64,000 nt of DNA from Nitrosomonas supralitoralis (GTDB lineage Bacteria; Pseudomonadota; Gammaproteobacteria; Burkholderiales; Nitrosomonadaceae). The notes beneath the pieces were generated by a model. It saw only the letters and a program-made list of their open reading frames with translations. It searched no databases and was not told the origin of the DNA. The DNA lies in the NCBI RefSeq assembly GCF_003011925.2, contig NZ_PXXU01000014.1, forward strand, positions 1 to 64,000. The letters are read 5' to 3'. Shown here piece by piece: positions 55,261 to 64,000 of the stretch. Position numbers and translations under genes: made by a program. The first letter of the stretch is position 1. Each line of letters starts with the position of its first letter.

Positions 55261-56682
55261 ATGGCAGTAAAAACATATAATGCAGGTGTAAAAGAATATC
55301 GACAAACTTACTGGACCCCTGATTACACCCCATTAGATACAGATATTCTGGCTTGTTTTAAAATTACGCCACAACCCGGAGTACCTCGTGAAGAAGTAGC
55401 AGCCGCTGTAGCTGCAGAATCTTCTACAGGCACCTGGACTACGGTATGGACCGATCTGCTGACCGATTTAGATTACTACAAAGGGCGTGCTTATAAGATT
55501 GAAGACGTGCCTGGAGACGACACTTGTTTTTATGCTTTCATAGCTTACCCAATCGATTTGTTTGAAGAAGGTTCTGTAGTTAACGTATTAACCTCGCTCG
55601 TAGGTAACGTATTTGGTTTTAAAGCACTGCGTGCATTGCGTTTGGAAGATGTCCGTTTCCCGATTGCTTATGTCAAAACCTGCGGTGGACCTCCTGCAGG
55701 TATTCAAGTGGAACGCGATCGCTTTAATAAGTATGGCCGCGCGCTATTGGGATGTACCATTAAGCCTAAACTCGGTCTATCTGCAAAGAACTACGGCCGT
55801 GCCGTATACGAATGTCTGCGCGGCGGCTTGGATCTGACTAAGGACGATGAGAACATTAACAGCCAACCTTTCATGCGCTGGCGCGATCGTTTTGAATTCG
55901 TGGTGGAAGCTTGCCAGAAAGCCGAGCGAGAAACCGGGGAACGTAAAGGCCACTATCTTAACGTAACCGCGCCCACTCCAGAAGAAATGTATAAACGCGC
56001 AGAGTTTGCTAAGGAATTAGGCGCGCCAATCATCATGCATGACTACTTAACGGGTGGTTTGACAGCCAATACGGGTCTGGCAAACTGGTGCCGCAACAAT
56101 GGAATGCTGCTGCACATTCACCGCGCTATGCACGCTGTGCTCGATCGCAATCCGCATCATGGTATTCACTTCCGCGTCTTAACCAAGGTGCTTCGTTTAT
56201 CGGGTGGCGATCACCTGCATTCAGGTACTGTGGTCGGCAAACTGGAAGGTGACCGCGCAGCAACTCTTGGCTGGATCGATACCATGCGCGATAAATTCAT
56301 CAAGGAAGACCGCAGTCGCGGTTTGTTCTTCGACCAGGACTGGGGATCTATGCCAGGAGTATTCCCGGTTGCTTCAGGTGGTATTCACGTTTGGCATATG
56401 CCTGCACTGGTCGCGATCTTCGGTGACGATGCCTGCTTGCAGTTTGGCGGTGGTACCTTGGGCCATCCATGGGGTAACGCTGCTGGTGCTGCTGCTAACC
56501 GGGTCGCATTAGAAGCCTGCGTAGAAGCACGTAACCAAGGTGTTGAAATCGAAAAAGAAGGCAAAACTATTCTGACCAAGGCAGCCAAAAGCAGTCCTGA
56601 ACTAAAAATTGCCATGGAAACATGGAAAGAGATTAAGTTCGAGTTTGATACTGTTGACAAGCTAGATGTAGCCCACAAGTAA
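55261..56682 (+). CDS. cbbL: RuBisCO large subunit, form I
   Basis: 473 residues from ATG 55261 ('[18 protein letters not shown]'). The active-site elements are '[11 protein letters not shown]' (Lys168, Lys170), '[17 protein letters not shown]' with carbamylated Lys194, '[12 protein letters not shown]' and loop 6 '[11 protein letters not shown]'. The start and the company of cbbQ and cbbO fit a form IA (green-like proteobacterial) enzyme. It fixes CO2 onto ribulose bisphosphate. First gene of cbbLSQO under CbbR. No carboxysome shell genes follow, so this is a cytosolic enzyme. Confidence 0.98.
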   Translation: MAVKTYNAGVKEYRQTYWTPDYTPLDTDILACFKITPQPGVPREEVAAAVAAESSTGTWTTVWTDLLTDLDYYKGRAYKIEDVPGDDTCFYAFIAYPIDLFEEGSVVNVLTSLVGNVFGFKALRALRLEDVRFPIAYVKTCGGPPAGIQVERDRFNKYGRALLGCTIKPKLGLSAKNYGRAVYECLRGGLDLTKDDENINSQPFMRWRDRFEFVVEACQKAERETGERKGHYLNVTAPTPEEMYKRAEFAKELGAPIIMHDYLTGGLTANTGLANWCRNNGMLLHIHRAMHAVLDRNPHHGIHFRVLTKVLRLSGGDHLHSGTVVGKLEGDRAATLGWIDTMRDKFIKEDRSRGLFFDQDWGSMPGVFPVASGGIHVWHMPALVAIFGDDACLQFGGGTLGHPWGNAAGAAANRVALEACVEARNQGVEIEKEGKTILTKAAKSSPELKIAMETWKEIKFEFDTVDKLDVAHK

Positions 56683-56761
56683 GCAATGCATAACTGAAGG
56701 AGAAGGGCTGATGGTTCACCATGCTTTTCTTCTTCATCTCTCTAAAAATGAGGAATAAATT

Positions 56762-57118
56762 ATGACCGAAGTAATAGATTACAAATCACGAGTCAGTGAT
56801 CCAGCAAGCCGCAAGTTCGAAACATTTTCATACCTGCCTGCCATGGCTGACAAAGATATTAAGAAACAAGTGGAGTATTTAATCAGTAAAGGCTGGAATC
56901 CAGCCATTGAGCATACAGAGCCTGAATATATAATGGACTCTTACTGGTATATGTGGAAGCTGCCCATGTTTGGTGAAACTGATGTGGAGCGGGTGCTGGC
57001 TGAGGCTGCCGCGTGCCATAAAGCTAATCCGAATAATCATGTGCGCTTGATTGGCTACAACAATTTCAACCAGTCACAAGGCACGGCCATGGTGATATAT
57101 CGCGGCAAGACTGTTTAG
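56762..57118 (+). CDS. cbbS: RuBisCO small subunit
   Basis: 118 residues with the small-subunit pattern: '[20 protein letters not shown]', '[20 protein letters not shown]', '[20 protein letters not shown]' and '[20 protein letters not shown]'. Caps the octameric large-subunit core. It lies 79 bases after cbbL with 'gaggaataaatt' before the ATG. A strong terminator follows, so cbbLS is probably made in excess of cbbQO. Confidence 0.97.
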   Translation: MTEVIDYKSRVSDPASRKFETFSYLPAMADKDIKKQVEYLISKGWNPAIEHTEPEYIMDSYWYMWKLPMFGETDVERVLAEAAACHKANPNNHVRLIGYNNFNQSQGTAMVIYRGKTV

Positions 57119-57143
57119 ACACAACGGGTTTCGTACCCAGGAG

Positions 57144-57179
57144 CCCCCTCACCTGTAACAGGATCGGGGGTTTTTTTTT
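57144..57179 (+). terminator. Terminator between cbbS and cbbQ
   Basis: Stem CCCCC/GGGGG with inner CCTG/CAGG, followed by nine T. Strong intrinsic terminator. Some read-through is needed if cbbQ and cbbO share the cbbL promoter. Confidence 0.85.
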
Positions 57180-57224
57180 GATCAAAATAAAATACTTTTC
57201 AGATAGCAATAACAGGAGTTCATC

Positions 57225-58031
57225 ATGAGCAAAATCATTGATCAATACCATGTAACCACTGAGCCCTATTACCATCCTGTAGCTGATGAGGTGAAATTAT
57301 ATGAAGCGGCCTATTCTGTACGCATGCCCATGATGCTGAAAGGCCCAACCGGCTGTGGAAAAACTCGTTTTGTTGAGTACATGGCCTGGAAATTAAAAAA
57401 ACCACTGATTACCGTTGCTTGTAACGAAGACATGACAGCTTCAGATTTGGTGGGACGTTTTCTGCTAGATGCTAATGGCACAAGCTGGCAGGATGGGCCG
57501 TTGGCAGTAGCTGCACGTTACGGCGCAATCTGCTATCTGGATGAAGTGGTCGAAGCACGTCAAGACACTACGGTCGTCATTCATCCGTTAACGGACAATC
57601 GTCGTGTGCTGCCATTAGAAAAAAAAGGCGAACTCATTCATGCCCACGCCGACTTCCAAATTGTCATTTCTTACAATCCTGGCTACCAAAGCCTGATGAA
57701 GGACTTGAAGCAATCCACCAAACAACGTTTCGGGGCGCTGGACTTCAATTATCCCAGCCATGATATCGAAAGCGCGATTGTCGCGCATGAATCAGGCGTT
57801 CCTTCTGATATCGCCGAAAAATTAGTATCCATCGCCGAACGTGCACGCAATCTCAAAGGACATGGCCTGGATGAAGGTATTTCAACGCGTATGCTGATTT
57901 ATGCCGGCAGCTTGATCACCAAGAAAGTTGATGCCCAAGCAGCCTGCCGCGTCGCATTGGTGCGACCAATTACTGACGATCCTGATATGCGTGATGCACT
58001 GGACGCAGCGGTTAGCACTTTTTTTAATTAA
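57225..58031 (+). CDS. cbbQ: RuBisCO activase AAA+ subunit CbbQ
   Basis: 268 residues of the MoxR/AAA+ family: Walker A 'GPTGCGKT' at 40-47, Walker B '[10 protein letters not shown]' near 102-111, then sensor and arginine-finger regions ('[20 protein letters not shown]', '[10 protein letters not shown]'). CbbQ hexamers with CbbO remove inhibitory sugar phosphates from form I RuBisCO using ATP. The ATG is preceded by 'caggagttcatc'. cbbO follows after 57 bases. Confidence 0.95.
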   Translation: MSKIIDQYHVTTEPYYHPVADEVKLYEAAYSVRMPMMLKGPTGCGKTRFVEYMAWKLKKPLITVACNEDMTASDLVGRFLLDANGTSWQDGPLAVAARYGAICYLDEVVEARQDTTVVIHPLTDNRRVLPLEKKGELIHAHADFQIVISYNPGYQSLMKDLKQSTKQRFGALDFNYPSHDIESAIVAHESGVPSDIAEKLVSIAERARNLKGHGLDEGISTRMLIYAGSLITKKVDAQAACRVALVRPITDDPDMRDALDAAVSTFFN

Positions 58032-58088
58032 ACAGTTTCCAAATTTAACAAATCGATTGATTGTTTTTGAAGATAAGCAGGTGTTCCC

Positions 58089-60416
58089 ATGAGTATTAAT
58101 CTGAATGACTACAAAGAACTACTGGAAGATCTGGAACCTGAATCCATTGAATTACTCCACCATGCCTGGCCTGAGGTCGTCAAAATTTTTTCGCCGCGAG
58201 GATTGGATAACTATCTAAAAGGCGTTTCAGCACTACAGAGATTGGGGCGTGGACGTAGCTTAGTTGATTGTTGGATTGATGAAATTCCTATGGTAGCTAA
58301 AGAAGTCGGGGAAGACATTATTGCTGATCTGGCCACTTCTGTTCTTTCACTTGCCTCGCGAACTTCGGGTGCTGTGATTGAATTGGTATTAGCCACCTCT
58401 CCTACAGCAGCCAAACGTCTCGGCGATATTCAGCTATTCCAGAATTATCTGCAATTCCTGAATACATTGATTGCACAAGCACCACGTGGCATGCGCCCGA
58501 TGCTCAATAAACTGGATATCCTGTTCGGGCAGCTAACTTTAGGGGGCTTGCGCCGCTGGGCAATGTGGGGTGCGCATGCGCATCGCACTAATTACGAAGA
58601 GCAAGTCAAATACTTCGGATTGGAATCCAAGGAATCGCTTGCAATCCTGCAGAAAGAACGTAAAGGCACGTTGTTTGTCGATGTGCAGCGCCGTATCAAT
58701 ATGTATCTACGCGCATTGTGGGGGCGCGATTTTTTCATGAAACCGACTTCCGGTGATTTTGAATCACGCGAAGGCTATAAGCCGTTCATTGAAAATTATT
58801 TCATGCATCTGCCAGATGCTTATGACAGTCATGGCAATATTTCTGCCACCGAAGTCTATCGCGCCGCCGCCGCGCACGCTGCCGCACATTTGGTGGAGAC
58901 CAAGGAACCGATTTCCGCGGAGGGCTTGAATCCAATGCAAATGGCGGTTATTGCCATCATCGAAGACGCACGCATCGAAGAACTCTCAATTCGCCGCTTT
59001 CCCGGCCTGCGCAAAACCTGGTCAGCGTTGCACAACGCCACTCCGGATATGAACGTTACAATGGGTGATTATCTCAACCGCCTGGCGCGCGCTTTACTCG
59101 ATCCGGAATACCAGGATAAAGATCCCTGGATCGTTGAAGGCCGCGAACTGTTTAGAACTGCACAAGACACTCTGAATCATTATCGTATTTCGTGGGATAT
59201 CGGCGTACAACTCGCACATAGCTTGCGCGCTAAAAATCTTCCATTCAATGCTCGCACCGATATACTTACGGCACCCTATCGCGACGACAATCGCTACTTT
59301 TGGGAATTTGAGGAATTTGATTTCAACCAATCGCTTACCGCTGGTTATCAAGCACCCAAGCAAGTTCGCAAATACGTCAATGTGATGGAACTTGCCAATG
59401 AAATCGAAGTTGAAACAGCGGGCGACGATGCGCAGGAAATATGGGTCATGGGAACCGAGTTCTTTCCCTATGAAGACAACGGCGTTTCATTCAATCAAAC
59501 AGAAGGCAAAGAGCCCGTTTCAGCGCCGTACCACTATTCCGAATGGGATTATCAGATTCAACTGGAACGTCCGGATTGGGCCACTGTGCAGGAAAAGCGC
59601 CCCAAACTGGGTGACATGCAATGTATCGATGAAATTGCATTACAGTACAAGCGCGAAATTGCGCGCATGAAATTCTTGCTCGACGCGATGCAACCGCAAG
59701 GCACACGGCGCATCCGCAAACTGGAAGACGGTGATGAAATAGACATCAACGCCGCCATTCGCTCGATGATCGATATTCGCATGGGCATGCAGCCCGATCC
59801 GCGCATCATGATGCGCTCAATAAGAAAAGTGCGCGATATCTCGGTACTGGTACTGCTCGATCTATCCGAATCCACCAACGAAAAAGTCTCCGGTCACGAC
59901 TACACTGTATTGGATCTGACTCGTCAGGCCACCGTACTCCTTGCCAATGCTATCAACAAAATCGGTGATCCATTTGCGATCCATGGTTTCTGCTCGGATG
60001 GACGACATGACGTGGAATATTACCGCTTCAAGGATTTTGAACAACCCTACAACGAAATTCCGAAAGCCCGTCTTGCAGGCATGACCGGACAATTGTCGAC
60101 TCGCATGGGTGCCGCAATGCGGCATGCCAATCATTACTTGAAACTACAAAAATCCGCAAAAAAACTGTTGCTCGTCATCACTGACGGTGAACCCGCTGAC
60201 GTCGATGTGCGCGACCCGCAGTATTTACGCCACGACACCAAGAAAGCGGTGGAAGAAGCAAGCCGCTCTGGCATTGTTACTTACTGCATGAGCCTCGACC
60301 CGCGCGCCGATCAATATGTGTCGCGCATTTTCGGCGAACGCAATTATCTAGTGGTGGATCACGTAGAGCGCTTGCCGGAAAAATTACCAGTGTTGTATGC
60401 GGGGTTGACGAGATAG
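58089..60416 (+). CDS. cbbO: RuBisCO activase adaptor CbbO (vWA domain)
   Basis: 775 residues, normal for CbbO. The C-terminal von Willebrand A domain (about 580-775) has the metal-ion site 'VLLDLSESTNEK' (DxSxS) near 589-600, with 'MTGQLSTRMGAAMRHANHYL' and 'LLLVITDGEPADVD'. The N-terminal 550 residues are helical. It links the CbbQ motor to RuBisCO, and the vWA site contacts RuBisCO in studied systems. It ends 14 bases before the convergent HD-GYP gene. Confidence 0.94.
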   Translation: MSINLNDYKELLEDLEPESIELLHHAWPEVVKIFSPRGLDNYLKGVSALQRLGRGRSLVDCWIDEIPMVAKEVGEDIIADLATSVLSLASRTSGAVIELVLATSPTAAKRLGDIQLFQNYLQFLNTLIAQAPRGMRPMLNKLDILFGQLTLGGLRRWAMWGAHAHRTNYEEQVKYFGLESKESLAILQKERKGTLFVDVQRRINMYLRALWGRDFFMKPTSGDFESREGYKPFIENYFMHLPDAYDSHGNISATEVYRAAAAHAAAHLVETKEPISAEGLNPMQMAVIAIIEDARIEELSIRRFPGLRKTWSALHNATPDMNVTMGDYLNRLARALLDPEYQDKDPWIVEGRELFRTAQDTLNHYRISWDIGVQLAHSLRAKNLPFNARTDILTAPYRDDNRYFWEFEEFDFNQSLTAGYQAPKQVRKYVNVMELANEIEVETAGDDAQEIWVMGTEFFPYEDNGVSFNQTEGKEPVSAPYHYSEWDYQIQLERPDWATVQEKRPKLGDMQCIDEIALQYKREIARMKFLLDAMQPQGTRRIRKLEDGDEIDINAAIRSMIDIRMGMQPDPRIMMRSIRKVRDISVLVLLDLSESTNEKVSGHDYTVLDLTRQATVLLANAINKIGDPFAIHGFCSDGRHDVEYYRFKDFEQPYNEIPKARLAGMTGQLSTRMGAAMRHANHYLKLQKSAKKLLLVITDGEPADVDVRDPQYLRHDTKKAVEEASRSGIVTYCMSLDPRADQYVSRIFGERNYLVVDHVERLPEKLPVLYAGLTR

Positions 60417-60430
60417 ATTATCGAACAGGG

Positions 60431-61654
60431 TTAAATTCCCTGAATCTTGTTGAGATCAAAACCCCATTTAGCCGGATCTTCAATGCTCTGAATAGCATCC
60501 GTATCTTTTGATAAATCTATAATCTCATAAGGAATGTGCGCATTAGCTCGAGTAGAGAAGAAAATTTTTATAATGGGCATGGTTAATTTTTTTGTAGACT
60601 GCTGAATCACCACCCCCAGTCGCCCGGATTTGAGTTTTAGCAGAGTACCGGATGGATAAATACCGATTGTCTTTACAAAAGCCTGGAAAATCGTTTCATC
60701 AAAATGCCCGTCTTTCCAAGAAGCCATTCTGCGAATCGATTCAGCGGGAGTCCAGGCTGATTTGTAACAACGTTCTGAAGAGATTGCATCATAAACATCG
60801 CAAACTGCGCCCATCCGCGCAAACAGGGTCAGTGCATCACCGGATAATTTTTCCGGATAACCCTTTCCATCCACCCGCTCGTGATGGTGCAAACAAACAT
60901 CCAAAGCAGATTCATGGACTTGATAACAGGATTGCAGAATTTCCCATCCGCGTTCTGGATGACTTTTCATCATAACAAACTCTTCATCTGTCAGTTTCCC
61001 GGGTTTATTGAGCACTTCATTTGGGATCACCATTTTTCCTATATCATGCAACAGTCCGGCGGTGCCTGCTTGTTTAATTTGCTCTAAGCTTAAATCCAGT
61101 ATTCTTCCCAATGCAACCATCAACATGCAAACCGCAACCGAATGCATGTAAGTGTATTCATTAACATTTTTCAAACGAATCAACGTGAGTAACGCATTGG
61201 GATTACGTTCAATCGATTGACTGATTTCTTCCACCAATGATTCTGCCTCAACGATTTCAAGCGCTTTACCCATACGCACATCTCTGAACATTGAGGTTAC
61301 CGTTTCTTTAGCTTTTTTATGGATTTTTTTGGCCACATCCAACTCTTCCTCGATTGGAATCTGTGCAATAGATTTTTTAATTGGTTTCTGCGGCTTACCG
61401 GAATTCTCGTGATCTGTATTCTCCACAGGATGAACTGGATTTATTACCGGTTTCTTTTCAGCTTTAGCAACATCAAGGCCTTTGCTGGTATCAATCCATA
61501 TTTCGTCCAGGTCGCAGTTCACTAACTTATCCAGGTCTTTTTGCTGATCCAGTTTAAAAGATTTTCTCCAGAACGGATGTTCCAGCCAGTTACCTCGGAT
61601 TGCATGAATGTACATTCCCAACCGGACCTCACTTGCTTGTACTTTTTTTATCAT
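60431..61654 (-). CDS. HD-GYP domain c-di-GMP phosphodiesterase
   Basis: 407 residues from ATG 61654 ('MIKKVQASEVRLGMYIHAIR'); an earlier TTG in frame is less likely. The N-terminal 100 residues look like DUF3391, which often precedes HD-GYP. The catalytic part has 'GLLHDIGKMVIPNEVLNKPG' and 'CLHHHERVDGKGYPEKLSGD', with the HD pair and the GYP motif intact, so c-di-GMP hydrolysis is plausible. It is cytoplasmic. Together with the GGDEF/EAL protein at 31921-34977 it shows c-di-GMP signalling in this organism. Confidence 0.9.
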   Translation of the reverse strand: MIKKVQASEVRLGMYIHAIRGNWLEHPFWRKSFKLDQQKDLDKLVNCDLDEIWIDTSKGLDVAKAEKKPVINPVHPVENTDHENSGKPQKPIKKSIAQIPIEEELDVAKKIHKKAKETVTSMFRDVRMGKALEIVEAESLVEEISQSIERNPNALLTLIRLKNVNEYTYMHSVAVCMLMVALGRILDLSLEQIKQAGTAGLLHDIGKMVIPNEVLNKPGKLTDEEFVMMKSHPERGWEILQSCYQVHESALDVCLHHHERVDGKGYPEKLSGDALTLFARMGAVCDVYDAISSERCYKSAWTPAESIRRMASWKDGHFDETIFQAFVKTIGIYPSGTLLKLKSGRLGVVIQQSTKKLTMPIIKIFFSTRANAHIPYEIIDLSKDTDAIQSIEDPAKWGFDLNKIQGI

Positions 61655-62068
61655 CAAATTCAGTATAAAAAGCAAAAATGAAATTTATTGTATTTGGTCA
61701 TGAGTTGAGCTATGGGTGTCGTTCGTCGAAGCCAACGCGATCACTAGCAATTTTTTACTCAAGAATTGATTGATTCAGTTTTCAGGCAAAAACCGCTGAT
61801 CGAAAAAATGGAAAAATATATTGTGCGCTTTTTCCTGGAGAAACTAACGACAGGAATGCGAGGTTTTATAGGTGTATTCAACCGGTAACCTATGTTAATT
61901 TCGTATATGCAGTTATCGAGCATTACGTCACGCCTGTTGTTATTGAATGTATTTAAACGCATACATTTTAAAGATTAATTACTTAAATGATGGCGTGTGA
62001 TTTTATGCATCAAATGTCATAGCAAATGATACCGGCAATATCGGCAACATTTGACTCACAGTGACCCC
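61655..62068. other. Intergenic, nothing recognised
   Basis: 413 bp between two minus-strand genes. A frame at 61759-61962 lacks a ribosome site and family resemblance. It probably contains the HD-GYP promoter. Confidence 0.35.
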
Positions 62069-62854
62069 CTACCCCAAACAATCCGTTCCTTTTCTTAAAG
62101 TACGTCGCGCATAGTACGCAAAAGCCACGGTACTGCGCTGTCCGCGCAGAATCCAGTCGCGTGCTTCTCGCCCTAAATTGGGATCAATCGGCTGAATCCT
62201 ACCGGCGGATGCTGCCAACAGATGCATGCGTGCCGCCCGCTCAAAAGCAAGCGCCAGTATGCACGCTTCTTCAATACTCGTACTGGCGATTAATAACCCA
62301 TGGTGAGCTAACAATAAGGCATGCTTGTCACCGATAGCTTTGGCAATCAATTCACCTTCATCATTGCCGACCGGAACACCGGGCCACTTGGGCAGAAAAG
62401 CCACATCGTCATAAAGTACGCAATTATCCATGTGGGAGATTTCCAGTGGCACCTCCAGCATACTCAGTGCAGCGGTATGTACGGCGTGCGTATGAATAAT
62501 GCACTGCACATCAGGCCGGGCACGATACAACCAGGAATGAAAGCGATTGGCAGGATTCGCCATACCGCCACCTTGAAGCACTTGCAGGTCTTCATTGACG
62601 AGCAATAAATTGCTGGCGCAAATTTCGTCAAAACCGAATCCCAACCGCTGTGTCAAATAAGTACCCGATTGTTCACTGCGTGCAGTGATTTGACCGGCCA
62701 ATCCGGAATCGTGTCCGTTATCAAACAAAATCCTGCAGGTCAACGCCAATTTCTGTGCTTGCGTATAATTTTCGCCTTGCAAATGCTTATCCATTTGCAC
62801 CAACGATTGTTTGATTAACTGTTCCCTATCTAATTTGAAGCTGTCATTGCTCAT
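62069..62854 (-). CDS. Class II aldolase/adducin family protein
   Basis: 261 residues. The zinc-binding histidines are in 'QCIIHTHAVHTAALS' near 117-131 and 'LLLAHHGLLIAS' near 180-191. The glycine-rich 'SGLAGQITAR' near 50-59 is the phosphate or substrate loop. The family includes fuculose-phosphate aldolase, ribulose-phosphate epimerase and decarboxylases. The missing details do not fix the substrate. It is the last of three closely spaced minus-strand genes. Confidence 0.82.
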   Translation of the reverse strand: MSNDSFKLDREQLIKQSLVQMDKHLQGENYTQAQKLALTCRILFDNGHDSGLAGQITARSEQSGTYLTQRLGFGFDEICASNLLLVNEDLQVLQGGGMANPANRFHSWLYRARPDVQCIIHTHAVHTAALSMLEVPLEISHMDNCVLYDDVAFLPKWPGVPVGNDEGELIAKAIGDKHALLLAHHGLLIASTSIEEACILALAFERAARMHLLAASAGRIQPIDPNLGREARDWILRGQRSTVAFAYYARRTLRKGTDCLG

Positions 62855-62871
62855 AATCTCTCACTAGATGC

Positions 62872-63276
62872 TCAAAATTCATCGGTGCCTGAAGTAAGCC
62901 GTTCAATTTCCCGTCGATCGCGTTTGGTTGGGCGCCCTCTCGTAAAGAAAGGCTGAGGCTGGGCTTTTAACCGTGCAGCCAACAACTCCCGTTGCTCTCG
63001 ACTCTCATCGGTTTCACGATAAAGCTGCTGTGCTTGTGACGCAGAGCCTCTTTTATTCGATAACCCCAGCACATCAATCGTATATATATAATTATTAATA
63101 CGAATTTCCACCTTATCTCCAACAGCAACAGTTTTAGCAGGCTTGATTCGTTGATCATTAATTGAGACGCGTCCACGATCAATCGCTTCGGCTGCTAATG
63201 AACGTGTTTTGAAAAAACGCGCTGCAAATAGCCACTTATCTATACGATATTTTTCATTATCATCATTAGATTGCAT
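62872..63276 (-). CDS. hslR: S4-domain RNA-binding protein, Hsp15-like
   Basis: 134 residues. The S4 fold is 'YRIDKWLFAARFFKTRSLAA' then 'EAIDRGRVSINDQRIKPAKT', typical for Hsp15. The C-terminal 45 residues are basic ('KAQPQPFFTRGRPTKRDRRE'). Hsp15 rescues stalled 50S subunits carrying peptidyl-tRNA after heat shock. It lies 7 bases after the hydrolase-OsmC gene and 17 bases before the aldolase-like gene, so an operon is likely. Confidence 0.88.
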   Translation of the reverse strand: MQSNDDNEKYRIDKWLFAARFFKTRSLAAEAIDRGRVSINDQRIKPAKTVAVGDKVEIRINNYIYTIDVLGLSNKRGSASQAQQLYRETDESREQRELLAARLKAQPQPFFTRGRPTKRDRREIERLTSGTDEF

Positions 63277-63283
63277 TTCAATA

Positions 63284-64000
63284 TTAATTCGTAAGATTAG
63301 TATTTATATGGATTTTGTTCTGCAGCGTTTTATGAACCGGACATTTATTGGCGATCTCCAGCAGCCGAGCCCGTTGTTGATCGCTCAAATTGCCTGTTAA
63401 TCGAATATTCCGTGTCATGACGTCAATAAGTGTCATCTGTTTCTCACAATCGACACAGTCTTCAGCATGAATTCGACTATGCTGTAACTCAACCTGAATA
63501 TCCTGCAAGTCAAGTTGCTTGTGATTTGCGTACATGCGCAAAGTCATTGAAGTGCAACTTCCAAGTGCTGCAAGTAATAATTCATAGGGATTTAATCCAA
63601 GATCAGAACCGCCCAGCGCAGTAGGTTCATCGCTGATCAATCGGTGATGCTGTGTCAGAATCTCGCGTGTAAACTTTTTATCACGTTCACGCACGATCAC
63701 AACGCCCTCTTCTACCGGTGGTCTTGCGGTTTCTTCTTGCCTGTCCGAAGTTTGATCTTTCTTTAGATACCGACTCGCCCAAGCGGCTAATACCTCTGCA
63801 ACATACATAGAATCTTGCGGATTGGATAACATATGATCTGCATGATCCAGCGATACAAAACTCTTCGGATGTTTGGCTGCGGTAAATATGCGTGCCGCTT
63901 CGTCTATCGAAACAATGCCATCCAATGGTGCGTGAAAGATCAGCAATGCCTTCCTTAACCCACCAATATGTGTCACAGAATTATATTTCTCCAAATCATC
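63284..64000 (-). CDS. Alpha/beta hydrolase-OsmC fusion (5' end outside the window)
   Basis: The frame is open to the window end, so the N-terminus is missing. The visible 236 or more residues begin inside an alpha/beta-hydrolase domain: 'ALLIFHAPLDGIVSIDEAAR' and 'SLDHADHMLS' with the likely catalytic histidine. After about residue 95 an OsmC domain follows: 'GGSDLGLNPYELLLAALGSC', 'TSMTLRMYANHKQ' and 'KCPVHKTLQNKI', carrying the two peroxidatic/resolving cysteines. Such bifunctional proteins occur in many proteobacteria and may remove organic peroxides. The true start cannot be seen here. Confidence 0.88.
   Translation of the reverse strand, partial: DDLEKYNSVTHIGGLRKALLIFHAPLDGIVSIDEAARIFTAAKHPKSFVSLDHADHMLSNPQDSMYVAEVLAAWASRYLKKDQTSDRQEETARPPVEEGVVIVRERDKKFTREILTQHHRLISDEPTALGGSDLGLNPYELLLAALGSCTSMTLRMYANHKQLDLQDIQVELQHSRIHAEDCVDCEKQMTLIDVMTRNIRLTGNLSDQQRARLLEIANKCPVHKTLQNKIHINTNLTN

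Noticed and set aside
1-64000. tRNA, rRNA or CRISPR loci
   Set aside because: Looked for T-loop-like motifs and regular repeats by eye and found none; a covariance-model scan would be needed to exclude small RNAs.

Overview
The window looks like the chromosome of an ammonia-oxidising betaproteobacterium of the genus Nitrosomonas. The diagnostic genes are a nitrosocyanin (26014-26457), a cytochrome P460 (27476-28066), the small metal-binding protein SmbP (35489-35842) and a form I RuBisCO operon with its own LysR regulator (54157-60416). The cytochrome P460 has alanine at precursor position 131, where the N. europaea enzyme has its distal glutamate. From memory this variant is described for Nitrosomonas sp. 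AL212, so the source may be that strain or a close relative. This is inference, not a database match.

Layout. 0-6.5 kb: stress and envelope genes (host-attachment protein, HPF-like ribosome factor, yidD, amino-acid permease, DedA, AI-2E-family protein), then a gene-free stretch with palindromes and a strong terminator. 6.8-11.1 kb: a three-gene operon of an ABC ATPase, a long FtsX-type permease and a CrtC/AttH-like lipocalin protein. 11.4-16.1 kb: parvulin, HlyC-like acyltransferase, RTX repeat protein and an MsbA-like exporter. 16.1-21 kb: hopanoid genes (hpnG, shc) with mlaA, and an ExbB-like protein without ExbD. 21-25.4 kb: GNAT, methyltransferase, TetR regulator, YdjM-type membrane protein and a 24-residue basic protein. 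26-28 kb: nitrosocyanin, a DUF5062 protein and cytochrome P460.

28.4-39.9 kb: a bidirectional NAD-linked [NiFe] hydrogenase split in two. Intact hoxF-hoxU lie at 29132-31636 and intact hoxY-hoxH at 37838-39879. About 6 kb of unrelated genes sit between them: a GGDEF/EAL protein, SmbP, a cysteine-rich HTH regulator and two small membrane proteins. Directly after hoxU is a decayed hoxY-hoxH fragment, and directly before hoxY is a decayed hoxU 3' end. This is the pattern expected from a duplication in which each copy lost the complementary half.

39.9-44.3 kb: small membrane proteins, a metallo-beta-lactamase-fold hydrolase and acetyl-CoA synthetase. 44.6-50.7 kb: the translation operon rimP-nusA-infB-rbfA-truB with an attenuator-like hairpin in its leader, followed by rimO on the other strand. 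52.4-53.3 kb: a membrane protein resembling a histidine kinase without its ATPase domain. 54.2-60.4 kb: cbbR divergent from cbbL-cbbS-cbbQ-cbbO, with no carboxysome genes. 60.4-64 kb: an HD-GYP protein, a class II aldolase-like protein, an Hsp15-like protein and an alpha/beta hydrolase-OsmC fusion cut by the window end. Two diverged copies of a roughly 140-150 bp repeat with inverted ends lie near 40.5 and 53.7 kb. I saw no rRNA, tRNA, CRISPR array or intact insertion sequence.

Metabolically the window combines carbon fixation, a soluble NAD-reducing hydrogenase, periplasmic copper and haem proteins linked to ammonia oxidation, and hopanoid synthesis. This suits a chemolithoautotroph that may also use hydrogen.
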